Made by a program: the position numbers and the translations under genes. The notes below the pieces were generated by a model that saw only the letters and a list, made by a program, of their open reading frames with translations, searched no databases and was not told the DNA's origin. A stretch of DNA of 49,622 bases from positions 1 to 49,622 of the forward strand of contig JAFEEF010000087.1 in the NCBI GenBank assembly GCA_018241265.1, written 5' to 3'. Positions 22,445 through 30,822 of this stretch are shown one piece after another (within the stretch, counting starts at the first letter, position 1; every line of letters starts with the position of its first letter). Origin of the DNA: Pseudomonadota bacterium (lineage in GTDB: Bacteria > Pseudomonadota > Gammaproteobacteria > Burkholderiales > Burkholderiaceae_C).

Positions 22445-24289
22445 ATGCCGGTTCCGACTGCGGTCCCAACTACCACCGGGCACGGATTCAGCCTCGTCAT
22501 GACGTTGAAGGAACCGGGCCTTCTGATGGAGCTGATGGGAAAAATCGCCGCGAGGCAGGCGAACATCTCGCGGGCGTTGGCCTCGCTCGACTATGTGCAC
22601 TACGCGCGTTTCGTGCCGATTCCGCGTGAAGGGCTTCTCTTGATCGTCACCGAATTCGACGGCGACATGGCGAACTACGTGCTCGACTTTGCTGTGGTGC
22701 TCGACGAAGAATTCAGTACGATCCTCAGCTACATGGTCGACGGTCCGCCCGGGCCGGTCAGCCGGTATCCGAACGAGTTCATCGCCTACGTCACGGCCAA
22801 CACGCGTCTGCCGGATGGAAGCCCGTTGCCGGATCCCTTCTCGCCATACCCGGGTCTGTCGGTGCTCGACATCGTTGGGCCGCGTCGCCGCAAGTTTCTG
22901 CCGCCGCGTCCGTCGGTGGGCAAGGTCCAGGTCGACCTGGACGACGTGCAGGCCAACCTGCTGCAAGGCTTCGGCGCCAAGCGCGCGGTCCATCTCGCGT
23001 TCAATGCTCCCGATCGCGCCGGGGCGTGCGAGTTCCTGCGGGAACTGATCAGCCACGACACGCTTCGGCCGACGCCACAGTCGAGTCGCGGGCGAGAGCT
23101 TTGCGTCAATCTGGGCCTGACCCATGCAGGCCTCACCCTGCTCGGCATCCCGCAGAGCCAACTGGACGGGTTTCCGAAGGCGTTCAAGGACGGACCGGCG
23201 AAGCGCGCAGTAGACCTGGGCGACAGCGGAAACGCGGACCCCTCCAAGTGGTGCGTCGGCGGCCCCGTCGCTGCCGATGGGGAGTTGGCGCACGGATTGG
23301 TTTCGCTCCTGGTCAGGGACCTCGGCGACGAGCGCATTCGATCTTGGACGGATGAACTGATCGAGCTGATGGAAAGGCACGGCATCCGGCCGGTCTGGAA
23401 GCAGGAGGCACGGGCCCTGGACGACTTCGGCACAGTGCACTTCGGCTTCCGTGACGGCCTTTCGCAGCCCCGTATCGACGGCATCCACCCGGCGCCTGCA
23501 CCCGCGAAGCCGGGGGACCAACCGCATTTGCCGCCGGGTGACTTCCTGCTGGGCAAGGACTACATGAACTCGCGCGGCGGCTTCCACATCGGTCTGCTGG
23601 ATGAGCAGATTGCGCTTAACGGTAGCTATGCGGTGATGCGGGTGATCCGCCAGTTTCCGTATGCGTTCGAGGACATGCTGGAGCGCGAGGGACGACGTCT
23701 GGGGTTGGACCCTGAGCTCATCGCGGCCAAACTCATTGGCCGTTGGCGCAACGGCGTGCCGTTGTCGCTGCCGGACCTCGCTCTGGCGCCCCCGACGGGA
23801 AAGGATCCGGCGTCGCTGAACCGGTTCGACTACGTGCCCCCGTTCTACGACGATTACGCGGGCGCGCGCTGTCCGTTCGGTGCGCACATCCGCAGGATGG
23901 CCCCGCGCGGCGGGCTCGTGCTTGGCGTGCCATGGGGACGGACCGTCATCCGGCGTGGCCTTGCCTACGGCGAAGCGCTCGAGCCGAGTGACACGGACGA
24001 CAGCGCGGACCGGGGCCTGGTGGGCATGTTTATCTGCGGAGACATCGAATCGCAGTTCGAGTTCCTCGTCCGCAGCTGGGCCGCGGGGGATCTGTCGGCC
24101 CCCGGGCTGCGCGGGTCGCAGGATGTGCTCGCCGCTGGCCGGGCAAGCTCGACACCGTTCACATTCCGGGCCAGCGAAAGCGAGGATCCCGTGACGATTG
24201 ACGTGCCGCCGCTGACGCTCACCGTTGGCAGCCTCTATCTGTTCGTTCCTGGTCTGAAAGCTCTGAACCGTCTGGTGGGACCAACATGA
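22445..24289 (+). CDS. DyP-type heme peroxidase with N-terminal extra domain
   Basis: 614 residues. The DyP core occupies about residues 165-605. It shows the hallmark GFRDG (334-338, catalytic D337) followed by LSQPRIDG, the proximal heme ligand H481 in CPFGAHIRR, and the distal Arg in VIRRGLAYG. No Tat or Sec signal is seen, so it is cytoplasmic unless packaged. Residues 1-150 form an added domain (SLDYVHYARFVPIPREGLLL, IVTEFDGDMANYVLDF) that I do not assign. AAGGAG lies six bases before the ATG. Its TGA overlaps the P450 start (ATGA), so the two heme proteins are translationally coupled. Likely peroxide-dependent oxidation of a bulky aromatic or lipid-like substrate. Confidence 0.92.
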   Translation: MPVPTAVPTTTGHGFSLVMTLKEPGLLMELMGKIAARQANISRALASLDYVHYARFVPIPREGLLLIVTEFDGDMANYVLDFAVVLDEEFSTILSYMVDGPPGPVSRYPNEFIAYVTANTRLPDGSPLPDPFSPYPGLSVLDIVGPRRRKFLPPRPSVGKVQVDLDDVQANLLQGFGAKRAVHLAFNAPDRAGACEFLRELISHDTLRPTPQSSRGRELCVNLGLTHAGLTLLGIPQSQLDGFPKAFKDGPAKRAVDLGDSGNADPSKWCVGGPVAADGELAHGLVSLLVRDLGDERIRSWTDELIELMERHGIRPVWKQEARALDDFGTVHFGFRDGLSQPRIDGIHPAPAPAKPGDQPHLPPGDFLLGKDYMNSRGGFHIGLLDEQIALNGSYAVMRVIRQFPYAFEDMLEREGRRLGLDPELIAAKLIGRWRNGVPLSLPDLALAPPTGKDPASLNRFDYVPPFYDDYAGARCPFGAHIRRMAPRGGLVLGVPWGRTVIRRGLAYGEALEPSDTDDSADRGLVGMFICGDIESQFEFLVRSWAAGDLSAPGLRGSQDVLAAGRASSTPFTFRASESEDPVTIDVPPLTLTVGSLYLFVPGLKALNRLVGPT

Positions 24290-25485
24290 AAGCGACGAAC
24301 ATGAATTTCGACCCGAAGGCCGCCGGCTTCACGGCCAACGCGTACGCTCAATACCGTGCATCGGGCCCCATTGCCTCGAGTCCGGACGGCACGACCTACG
24401 TCCTCAGCTATCCGTTGGTCCAGCAGGTATGCGAGCGCACCGCAGACTTCCTGAAGCCTGGCAAGGATCGAGGAAGCGCTGTGCCGCGGCCTTACAGTGC
24501 GGCGGCATCGCTGGGCGACGGCCTCTTCTACATGGATCCTCCACGTCATACGGAAGTGCGCGCGCTGATGAACGGCGTGTTCGCCTCGATTCTCAGCGAC
24601 GCGGCAACGATCGCCTCGGCCCGCGCGCAGAACTTGCTGTCGGGTGTCGTGCCCGGGACGCCGTTCGATGTCGTGGCGGTCCTTGCCCACGAGCTCCCCA
24701 AGCAGTTGTTCGTGGACATCATGGGCACGGACAGGAGCGACCAGGGCGAGCTTGCCACCCTGGACAGATGGATCGGTGCGGCCATGCGAGCGCATGATCC
24801 GTCCGCGTCCCCATCGGAAAGAATTGCCGGCGCCGATGCGACGTTCACTTTGAGAACCTATTTCCTGTCGCTCCTTGCAGAACAGCCGCGCAATACGAGC
24901 GCCGGCGGGCCCTCTATCGCGGGCGGGATGAAACAGATCACCGCGTGCCCGATGACGAGCACGAAGATGTCGCCCTGCGAGGCAATGAACACCGCGGTCA
25001 ACCTGGGACTGGGTGGATACCTCTCGACCGAATTTCTGATCGCGACCGGGACGTACAACCTGCTCAGCAGTGGCGCATGGCAGCAGCTGGGCGCCGACCG
25101 CAGTCTGCTGTCGCAGGCGCTGCAGGAGATGTTGCGCTACGACGCACCGTTTCAGATGGCCGATCGCTGGGTGGCCGACGACTGCGAGCTGGGCAGTACG
25201 AAACTTGAGAAGGGCAGCAATTTGGTCGTCGTGTATGGCGCCGCCAATCGCGACGCTGGCGTTTTCGCAGATCCCGATACCTTCGACATCACGCGTCCGG
25301 CTGTGCCGAACTTCGGCTTCGGCCACGGAATTCACTATTGCATCGGGGAGGCGGTGGCGCTGAAAATTGCGGAGGCGGCGTTTACCGCGCTGTTGGACCG
25401 GCTGCCCGATGCGAAGTTGGTAGAAGTCGGCAACTGGTCGACCGATCCGTACTTCCGCACCCTGAAAGAGCTATTCATTTCCTGA
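24286..25485 (+). CDS. cytochrome P450 with non-canonical I-helix
   Basis: 399 residues, soluble bacterial size. The heme loop FGFGHGIHYCIGEA places the thiolate ligand at C352, and the ExxR pair is E281/R284 in EMLRYDAP. The I-helix reads LGLGGYLSTEFL (residues 240-251). Aligned on the GG of P450cam, the positions of the acid-alcohol pair (Asp251-Thr252) are L246-S247, so the usual proton-delivery acid is missing. That hints at peroxide use, or a reaction other than classical O2 activation. No ferredoxin or reductase gene is nearby. The start overlaps the DyP stop by four bases. The product and substrate are unknown. Confidence 0.92.
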   Translation: MKATNMNFDPKAAGFTANAYAQYRASGPIASSPDGTTYVLSYPLVQQVCERTADFLKPGKDRGSAVPRPYSAAASLGDGLFYMDPPRHTEVRALMNGVFASILSDAATIASARAQNLLSGVVPGTPFDVVAVLAHELPKQLFVDIMGTDRSDQGELATLDRWIGAAMRAHDPSASPSERIAGADATFTLRTYFLSLLAEQPRNTSAGGPSIAGGMKQITACPMTSTKMSPCEAMNTAVNLGLGGYLSTEFLIATGTYNLLSSGAWQQLGADRSLLSQALQEMLRYDAPFQMADRWVADDCELGSTKLEKGSNLVVVYGAANRDAGVFADPDTFDITRPAVPNFGFGHGIHYCIGEAVALKIAEAAFTALLDRLPDAKLVEVGNWSTDPYFRTLKELFIS

Positions 25486-25489
25486 CAAC

Positions 25490-28027
25490 GTGGACGGCGA
25501 ATCGCAGCAATTGCACGCCCGCGCATCGGACCAGGAGCCGCTGCGTTTCGGGCCATGCGAACTGTGGACGCAGAGCGGTGAACTGACCATCGACGGCCGC
25601 CGCGTGCACCTGGGTGCTCGCGCATTGGGACTGCTGAAGCTGCTGGCGGAGAACCGTCATCGGCCGATGTCCAAACACGAACTCCTCGACCGCGGCTGGC
25701 CCGGTGTCGTGGTCGAGGAAAACAACCTGCAGGTGCAGATCTCGACCTTGCGCCGGCTCCTGGGGCCGCAGTCGATCGTGACCATACCTGGGCGCGGCTA
25801 CCAGTTCATGCTGGGAGCCGAATCGGAAGCGGGGGCGGGCGGCGAACTGCCGTGCACGTCACCCGTTCTCTCCGGTGGCAGCGGCAACCTGCCGGCACAC
25901 CTGGTCGAACTCTACGGGAGGGAGGGCGACCGGGCGGCCGTGATGAATCTGATGGAGCGTCAGGCGCTGGTATCGATCGTTGGCTCGGCCGGTATTGGCA
26001 AGACGCGACTGGCACTTGCCGTGGCTCAGAGCTCGGCGGCAAGCGCTGCCGCCTGGGTGGTCGAGTTGGCGTCGCTGAGCGATCCGCGCCTGCTCGCGCA
26101 AACGATCGCGCAGACGCTGCGCCTCAAGCTTCCGGGCGTGCGTGAGCCGGCCGACGAACTGGCCGCTGCCCTCGGCGGCGAGAACCTGCTGCTGGTGCTC
26201 GACAACTGCGAGCATCTGATCGCCGATGTTTGCCCACTTGTTGCACGTATCGCGCGCCAAGCCGGCAAGGTGCGGCTGCTGGTGACGAGCCAGGAGCCGC
26301 TGCGCCTGAGCGACGAGCACGTGTTTCGTCTTGCACCCTTGACCGTTCCGGACCGCGCCCAGGTGGCCGATCCGATGGCGTATGGCGCCTTGCGCTTGTT
26401 CGTGGAACGCGTGCGCGCCTCGCTGCCGCGCTTCGAGCTGACCGCGGCCCACGTGGCCGCGGCAATCGAGATCTGCCGTCGCCTCGACGGCCTGCCGCTG
26501 GCGATCGAGCTGGCCGCCGCCCGGGTGCCGCTGCTCGGCATCGAAGGCGTGCGCGCCCGTCTGGGCGAACGTCTGCAGATCCTGACGGCCGGTTCGCGCG
26601 AAGCTCCGAAGCGCCATCAGACGTTGCGCGCCGCGCTCGACTGGAGCCACGGCCTGCTCGACGCCGATGAGCGTGCCGTATATCGGCGGCTCGGCGTATT
26701 CGTCGGAGGCTTCTCGCTCGAAGGGGCACAGCTCCTTGTCGCCGGCCACGGCGCAGAGGGGGAAGCGGTGCTGGACCGTCTGAGCAGCTTGGTCGACAAG
26801 TCCCTGGTCATCTCCGAGGGTGACTACCGACCGCGTTATCGAATGCTTGAGTCGACACGTGAGCACGCGCTGGAGCAGTTGGCCAAGGCCGGCGAGTCCG
26901 AGGCCTATCTCGGACGGCATGCCGCCGTCACAGTGCGTGCGCTCGAGCAGGCGATCCGCCAGCGCCGCACCGATCTGCTGCTCTCCGAGATCAGTAACGT
27001 GCGCAGCGCCTATGAATGGGCGCGAGCCCATGGCGATGCCGCCACGGCCGTCGCGCTCGCGACACTGCCGTCGATGGCGATTGCCGTCGAAGGAGCGGTG
27101 GACGAAGCGTGCCAGCGCCTGCTCGACGCGGAGCCGCTGGCGAGTGATCCTGCCCTGCCCAAGCGGCTCGAAGCCCAGTACTGGCAGTGGTACGGGCGCA
27201 TTGGCCTTGACGGGCGTCTACCTTCGTCGCGCTGCATCGATGCGTTGCATCGAGCCGAGAGGCTCTTCATTGAGCTGGGCGAGAGCCGCCACACGCACGC
27301 GTGCCGCCGTCATATGGCCGAGGCGATGCTCGACGCCGGTGACCTCGACGGTGCCGCGCACGCGCTCGGACGTGCGCGTGCGATGGAGCATGCGCAATGG
27401 CCGCTGGCGGACCGCATGCGGCGACTGCGGGTCGAAGGGCTTTGGCTCGCCAGGGCCGGGCGCCTGGATGAAGCGCTGCGAACATCGACGATGGCTCTCG
27501 AGATGGCGCAGGCCGGCAACGTGGAGCGCTACGAACTCGTGTTGCTCGACGACATCGCGCGCATGCACCTCGAGGCCGGCGACATGGCGGACGCGGTCGA
27601 ACGCTACGAACTGATTGCCGAGAGGGCGCGCAGCGCGCAGAACGCCGGACTGACCCTGTCCAATGCGCTTGCGGGTCTGATCGCGTCACTGGTCGACGAT
27701 CTGCCGGGTGAGGCGACCGCGGTGGCGCGCGAAGCGTTGCCCGTGCTGCGCCGTTCGAACAGCTTCTCGGCACGCGCCGACATCCTTGCCCATCTGATGG
27801 CGAGCCTGGGTCACTGGACGTTGGCGGTGCGCCTGCTCGGCGTGTCGAATGAGTTTCGCAGCCGGTGCGAGACGGCGCGCGATCCGATGGAGCTGCGCAG
27901 TCAGCAACGCGCGATCGATCTGCTTCGTGGTTCGCTCGGTGGAGACGTGGCGCGCGTGATCGCGGAGATCGGATCTACCGACGAGGAGCGTCTGATCGCG
28001 GACATCGCGTCCGCCATCGGCGCGTAG
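25490..28027 (+). CDS. winged-helix / STAND ATPase transcriptional regulator
   Basis: 845 residues from a GTG four bases after the P450 stop. Residues about 17-108 are an OmpR/PhoB-type winged helix (ALGLLKLLAENRHRPMSKHE, then STLRRLLGPQSIVTIPGRGYQF). An NTPase of the STAND/AfsR type follows: Walker A GSAGIGKT at 165-172, Walker B LLLVLDN near 233, and GLPLAIELAA near 355. The remaining 400 residues are helical, probably tetratricopeptide-like sensor repeats. Such proteins act as ligand-gated multimeric activators. Being in the same operon as the heme enzymes it may control them or sense their product. Confidence 0.92.
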   Translation: MDGESQQLHARASDQEPLRFGPCELWTQSGELTIDGRRVHLGARALGLLKLLAENRHRPMSKHELLDRGWPGVVVEENNLQVQISTLRRLLGPQSIVTIPGRGYQFMLGAESEAGAGGELPCTSPVLSGGSGNLPAHLVELYGREGDRAAVMNLMERQALVSIVGSAGIGKTRLALAVAQSSAASAAAWVVELASLSDPRLLAQTIAQTLRLKLPGVREPADELAAALGGENLLLVLDNCEHLIADVCPLVARIARQAGKVRLLVTSQEPLRLSDEHVFRLAPLTVPDRAQVADPMAYGALRLFVERVRASLPRFELTAAHVAAAIEICRRLDGLPLAIELAAARVPLLGIEGVRARLGERLQILTAGSREAPKRHQTLRAALDWSHGLLDADERAVYRRLGVFVGGFSLEGAQLLVAGHGAEGEAVLDRLSSLVDKSLVISEGDYRPRYRMLESTREHALEQLAKAGESEAYLGRHAAVTVRALEQAIRQRRTDLLLSEISNVRSAYEWARAHGDAATAVALATLPSMAIAVEGAVDEACQRLLDAEPLASDPALPKRLEAQYWQWYGRIGLDGRLPSSRCIDALHRAERLFIELGESRHTHACRRHMAEAMLDAGDLDGAAHALGRARAMEHAQWPLADRMRRLRVEGLWLARAGRLDEALRTSTMALEMAQAGNVERYELVLLDDIARMHLEAGDMADAVERYELIAERARSAQNAGLTLSNALAGLIASLVDDLPGEATAVAREALPVLRRSNSFSARADILAHLMASLGHWTLAVRLLGVSNEFRSRCETARDPMELRSQQRAIDLLRGSLGGDVARVIAEIGSTDEERLIADIASAIGA

Positions 28028-28046
28028 GCCGGGTCGGGGCCGGTCG

Positions 28047-28925
28047 TCAAGGCGTCAGGCCACGCTGCAACTGGTGCACCGCGACGTTGACAATCAGCCT
28101 GTCGCCCCAGTACTGGCTGTGCGACAACGGCGTCCATGACTTGAGCACGTTGCCGACACTGATGCAGTGGTCGCGTACCAGCAACGCATACTCGTCCGAC
28201 AAGGGTTCGAGCGGCCAACCGAGCACGTCCTGCGGATCGAAGTAGTTGTGCCACTCGAAGGCAGCGCATGGCCTCTCGATCGGCTTGATCGACATGTGAC
28301 GATGGGAGGCGGCGAAGACGGGGATGTTGCAGCCGATCGTGATCAGCGCAATGACCGACGTCCCGCTCAAGTAGTCGAGCAGCCGCTCGTCGATGGCGAG
28401 GTCGGGGTCGATCCGCTGCAGCGCGGCTCGGATGTCCTGCCAGACGCCTGCGACCGGCATGGACGCGTAGGTCGCGTCGGCCGCAGCACGGCGCGCCCGC
28501 TGCGCGTCGTAGAGGTAGTTCGAGAAGACCTGGCCTCCCAGCGAGTGAGCCACCACGACGAGAGGCGGTGCTGCGCGCCCGGTGTCGGTGCGCGCGCCGA
28601 GAAGCTGTCGTGCGATTTCAAGCTGGCTCTCGTAGTAGGACGAGTCCGCTTCTTCCTTGGCTGCTTCGAGGCCGGCCACACCTGAAAAGCCGAAGAGCAT
28701 GAAGCGTCGCAGGGCCTGATAGTCGAGGCGGTCGGCCGCCACCAAGCGCTGCCAGAGGGCGCTCTGGTTCTCCTGCAGTTCTCGTTGATAGTAGACGCGG
28801 CGAAACGCGAACTCATCCGCATCCTTCTCGAGCTTCCTCTGTACGCCCTCGATCAGTTCGTCCGCGTAGTCCTCGCGGACCTGGCCCAGGCCATGCAGCG
28901 TGATCAACGCGGCCCGCTTGGTCAT
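28047..28925 (-). CDS. alpha/beta-hydrolase fold protein, unknown substrate
   Basis: 292 residues. It opens with LITLHGLGQ, where the HG forms the oxyanion region, and has the nucleophile elbow VAHSLGG with S128. The start at 28925 has AGGGGAC upstream and removes an unconserved N-terminal extension. No signal peptide. The C-terminal WHNYFDPQDVLGWPLEPLS and DHCISVG look like lipase-like loops supplying the acid and His (DPQD, H). It is divergent from a membrane-protein/hydrolase pair across 252 bp, and convergent with the STAND gene. Esterase or thioesterase activity is plausible; no function can be named. Confidence 0.8.
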   Translation of the reverse strand: MTKRAALITLHGLGQVREDYADELIEGVQRKLEKDADEFAFRRVYYQRELQENQSALWQRLVAADRLDYQALRRFMLFGFSGVAGLEAAKEEADSSYYESQLEIARQLLGARTDTGRAAPPLVVVAHSLGGQVFSNYLYDAQRARRAAADATYASMPVAGVWQDIRAALQRIDPDLAIDERLLDYLSGTSVIALITIGCNIPVFAASHRHMSIKPIERPCAAFEWHNYFDPQDVLGWPLEPLSDEYALLVRDHCISVGNVLKSWTPLSHSQYWGDRLIVNVAVHQLQRGLTP

Positions 28926-29053
28926 CGTGATGTCCCCTGGAAATGCGCGGCTGTTGGCTGGAATTCGAGCATCGAATGGCGAACTCGGCGTCCCCTCGTG
29001 AGAGGATGCGCAGTGGGCGGACCTGGGATAGGGATACTGCGGTGCCAACCCAT

Positions 29054-29074
29054 GTCATCCATCAAACGGATGAC
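29054..29074. promoter_or_regulatory. inverted repeat between divergent hydrolase genes
   Basis: GTCATCC, seven-base spacer ATCAAAC, GGATGAC: a perfect 7-bp dyad in the 252-bp divergent intergenic region. It could be an operator shared by the leftward hydrolase and the rightward membrane-protein pair. Role inferred only. Confidence 0.35.
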
Positions 29075-29177
29075 GATCGACGAAGCCCGCTGTGGCATGC
29101 TGCGGCCTGCCGCTGAGCTCCAGTCGTGGCCGGTTGTCGGTCGCTGCCGAAGGGCGGTGTACAGGAGGCAAATGGCA

Positions 29178-29876
29178 ATGACCACCTTGGACCTGGGTTC
29201 CATCGGTCCCCTCATCAGCGCAATCGGCGCGCTCGGCGTCGCCGCCGCGGGGCTGGTCGACGCAAGCAAGGCGTTCGGCGGAGGTGTATCCAACGCTGGT
29301 TTCGCCCGTATCGAACGCGCGATCAGGCTCTTCTTGCCGGACCTGCGGGAAGCACGGAGTCGTTCGGGCACAGAAACGAATCTGCGCACGTCGATCCTTC
29401 CGATTGTTCGAGCCAATTGGATCAACGGCATGGCGACCAGCGATCAGCGCGACGCTGCACGGGCCTTGATCAAGATGGAACTTCGTTCCGACAATGCCGA
29501 AACGATGTCCCAAGTCGCTGAAGTCGACCCAACGCTGTTGAAGCAGATCGCGGCTCTGATCGAATCCGGCGGGTCGTTGAGCGACGAGCAGAAGAGCGCG
29601 CTGGGACGATTCGACCTCGCACTGGCCTCCATCCTCGACGCGGCGTACCAAGAGGCCTCGCAGTGCTACCGTAACGTGAGCAAACTCGCCGCGGGGGTGG
29701 TGGCCGTAGTCATGGGAGTCCTGGGGAGCTACATCGTGTTCCAAGGGTGGTCGTATGCGCTGGAGGGCTTCGGCTGCGGCGTCCTGGCGGTTCCGCTGGC
29801 TCCGATCACCAAGGATCTCGTTTCCGCGCTGACCGCGGGTGTGCAGGTGGCGCAGGCCGTTCGGCGGAAGAAGTGA
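29178..29876 (+). CDS. small membrane-associated protein of unknown function
   Basis: 232 residues from the ATG at 29178, which has AGGAGG nine bases upstream; an ATG at 29172 is too close to that site. Hydrophobic stretches lie at about residues 8-27 (IGPLISAIGALGVAAAGLVD) and 165-186 (LAAGVVAVVMGVLGSYIVF), with a third weaker one ending VLAVPLAPITKDLV. The middle is a soluble helical domain. The chain ends in RRKK. I recognise no family. Its stop overlaps the next start (GTGA), coupling it to the downstream hydrolase. The pair may form a membrane-tethered enzyme complex. Confidence 0.75.
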   Translation: MTTLDLGSIGPLISAIGALGVAAAGLVDASKAFGGGVSNAGFARIERAIRLFLPDLREARSRSGTETNLRTSILPIVRANWINGMATSDQRDAARALIKMELRSDNAETMSQVAEVDPTLLKQIAALIESGGSLSDEQKSALGRFDLALASILDAAYQEASQCYRNVSKLAAGVVAVVMGVLGSYIVFQGWSYALEGFGCGVLAVPLAPITKDLVSALTAGVQVAQAVRRKK

Positions 29877-30739
29877 CGATCTTTCTCGACCTACGCGCCA
29901 CGCCCAGCGGCGGTTTCGTCGCCAAAGAAGTGACGGTCTTCGATGGCGCAACGCAGCAGACGATGGGCGTCGACGAGTTGCGCACCCATGTCGATGGCCG
30001 CTCCGTCGTCCTGGTCGTGCACGGCTTCAATGTCTCGATGGACAGCGGTGTCCGGTCACTCTCCCACTGGGATCAGTTGTCGGCGCTGCCATCACCGCAC
30101 GTCTTCGTTGGTGTGCTGTGGCCGGGCGATTCTCGCTTTCTGCCGGTGGTGGACTATCCGATCGAAGGCGGCGTGGCGATGGGTGCTGGCCGGCTGCTGG
30201 CTCCATTTCTGGATGAAGCTTTGGTCGCTGCCGCCAGCGTGTCGTTCGTATCGCACAGTTTGGGTGTGCGTGTCGTGTTGGAGACGATCCGGTTGATGGA
30301 GCGCCGACAGGTGTCGACGATCATCCTGATGGCTGCCGCCATCGAAGATGACGCGCTGAGCAACGAATACGCGGATGCGATCGCCAAAGTCGCCCGGCTG
30401 CACGTTGTAGCCTCGCTCTGCGACCTCGTACTGGAGTTCGCCTTTCCGGTCGGCAACCCGTTGACCGAACTGCTTCTTTCCGGCCACCCGCTCTTTCGGC
30501 GCGCGCTCGGGCGCCAGGGCCCCAGGACGACGGCAGCGCTGCCGTCGTCCTACCAACTGTGGCAGGCCCCGGTTCCATGGGACTACGGTCATCTGGACTA
30601 CCTGCCGCATTCGCAACTGGGCGGGGCAATCGCCCCGCCGATCGTTCCGCCCCGAGCCCAAGACGCGATGCCGACGACGAACCCTTTGCCGTGGCAGGCA
30701 AGCTGGTCCGCTACGATCATCGCGACTCAGTTCCGCTGA
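29873..30739 (+). CDS. alpha/beta-hydrolase fold protein (DUF900-like)
   Basis: 288 residues from a GTG that overlaps the preceding TGA. VVLVVHGFNVSMDSGVRS near residue 45 and the nucleophile elbow FVSHSLGVRVV with S129 recall the DUF900 group of hydrolases. VLWPGDSRF near residue 81 also fits that group. The C-terminal 60 residues are Pro-rich and low in predicted structure. No signal peptide. The gene is translationally coupled to the membrane protein and faces a second, unrelated-looking hydrolase. Function unknown; esterase or lipase-like activity is the reasonable guess. Confidence 0.8.
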   Translation: MTIFLDLRATPSGGFVAKEVTVFDGATQQTMGVDELRTHVDGRSVVLVVHGFNVSMDSGVRSLSHWDQLSALPSPHVFVGVLWPGDSRFLPVVDYPIEGGVAMGAGRLLAPFLDEALVAAASVSFVSHSLGVRVVLETIRLMERRQVSTIILMAAAIEDDALSNEYADAIAKVARLHVVASLCDLVLEFAFPVGNPLTELLLSGHPLFRRALGRQGPRTTAALPSSYQLWQAPVPWDYGHLDYLPHSQLGGAIAPPIVPPRAQDAMPTTNPLPWQASWSATIIATQFR

Positions 30740-30822
30740 CCGAGCGATCGGTATTCCCCGGTGCGCTTGCAGCAGCGAATGCTGCCTATTCGTAGGCGTC
30801 GTGTCATCACCGCATTGAGCCT

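Noticed and set aside
30739-30752. ACCGA-GCGA-TCGGT as an intrinsic terminator between convergent genes
   Set aside because: The stem is only five base pairs and no T-run follows in either direction.
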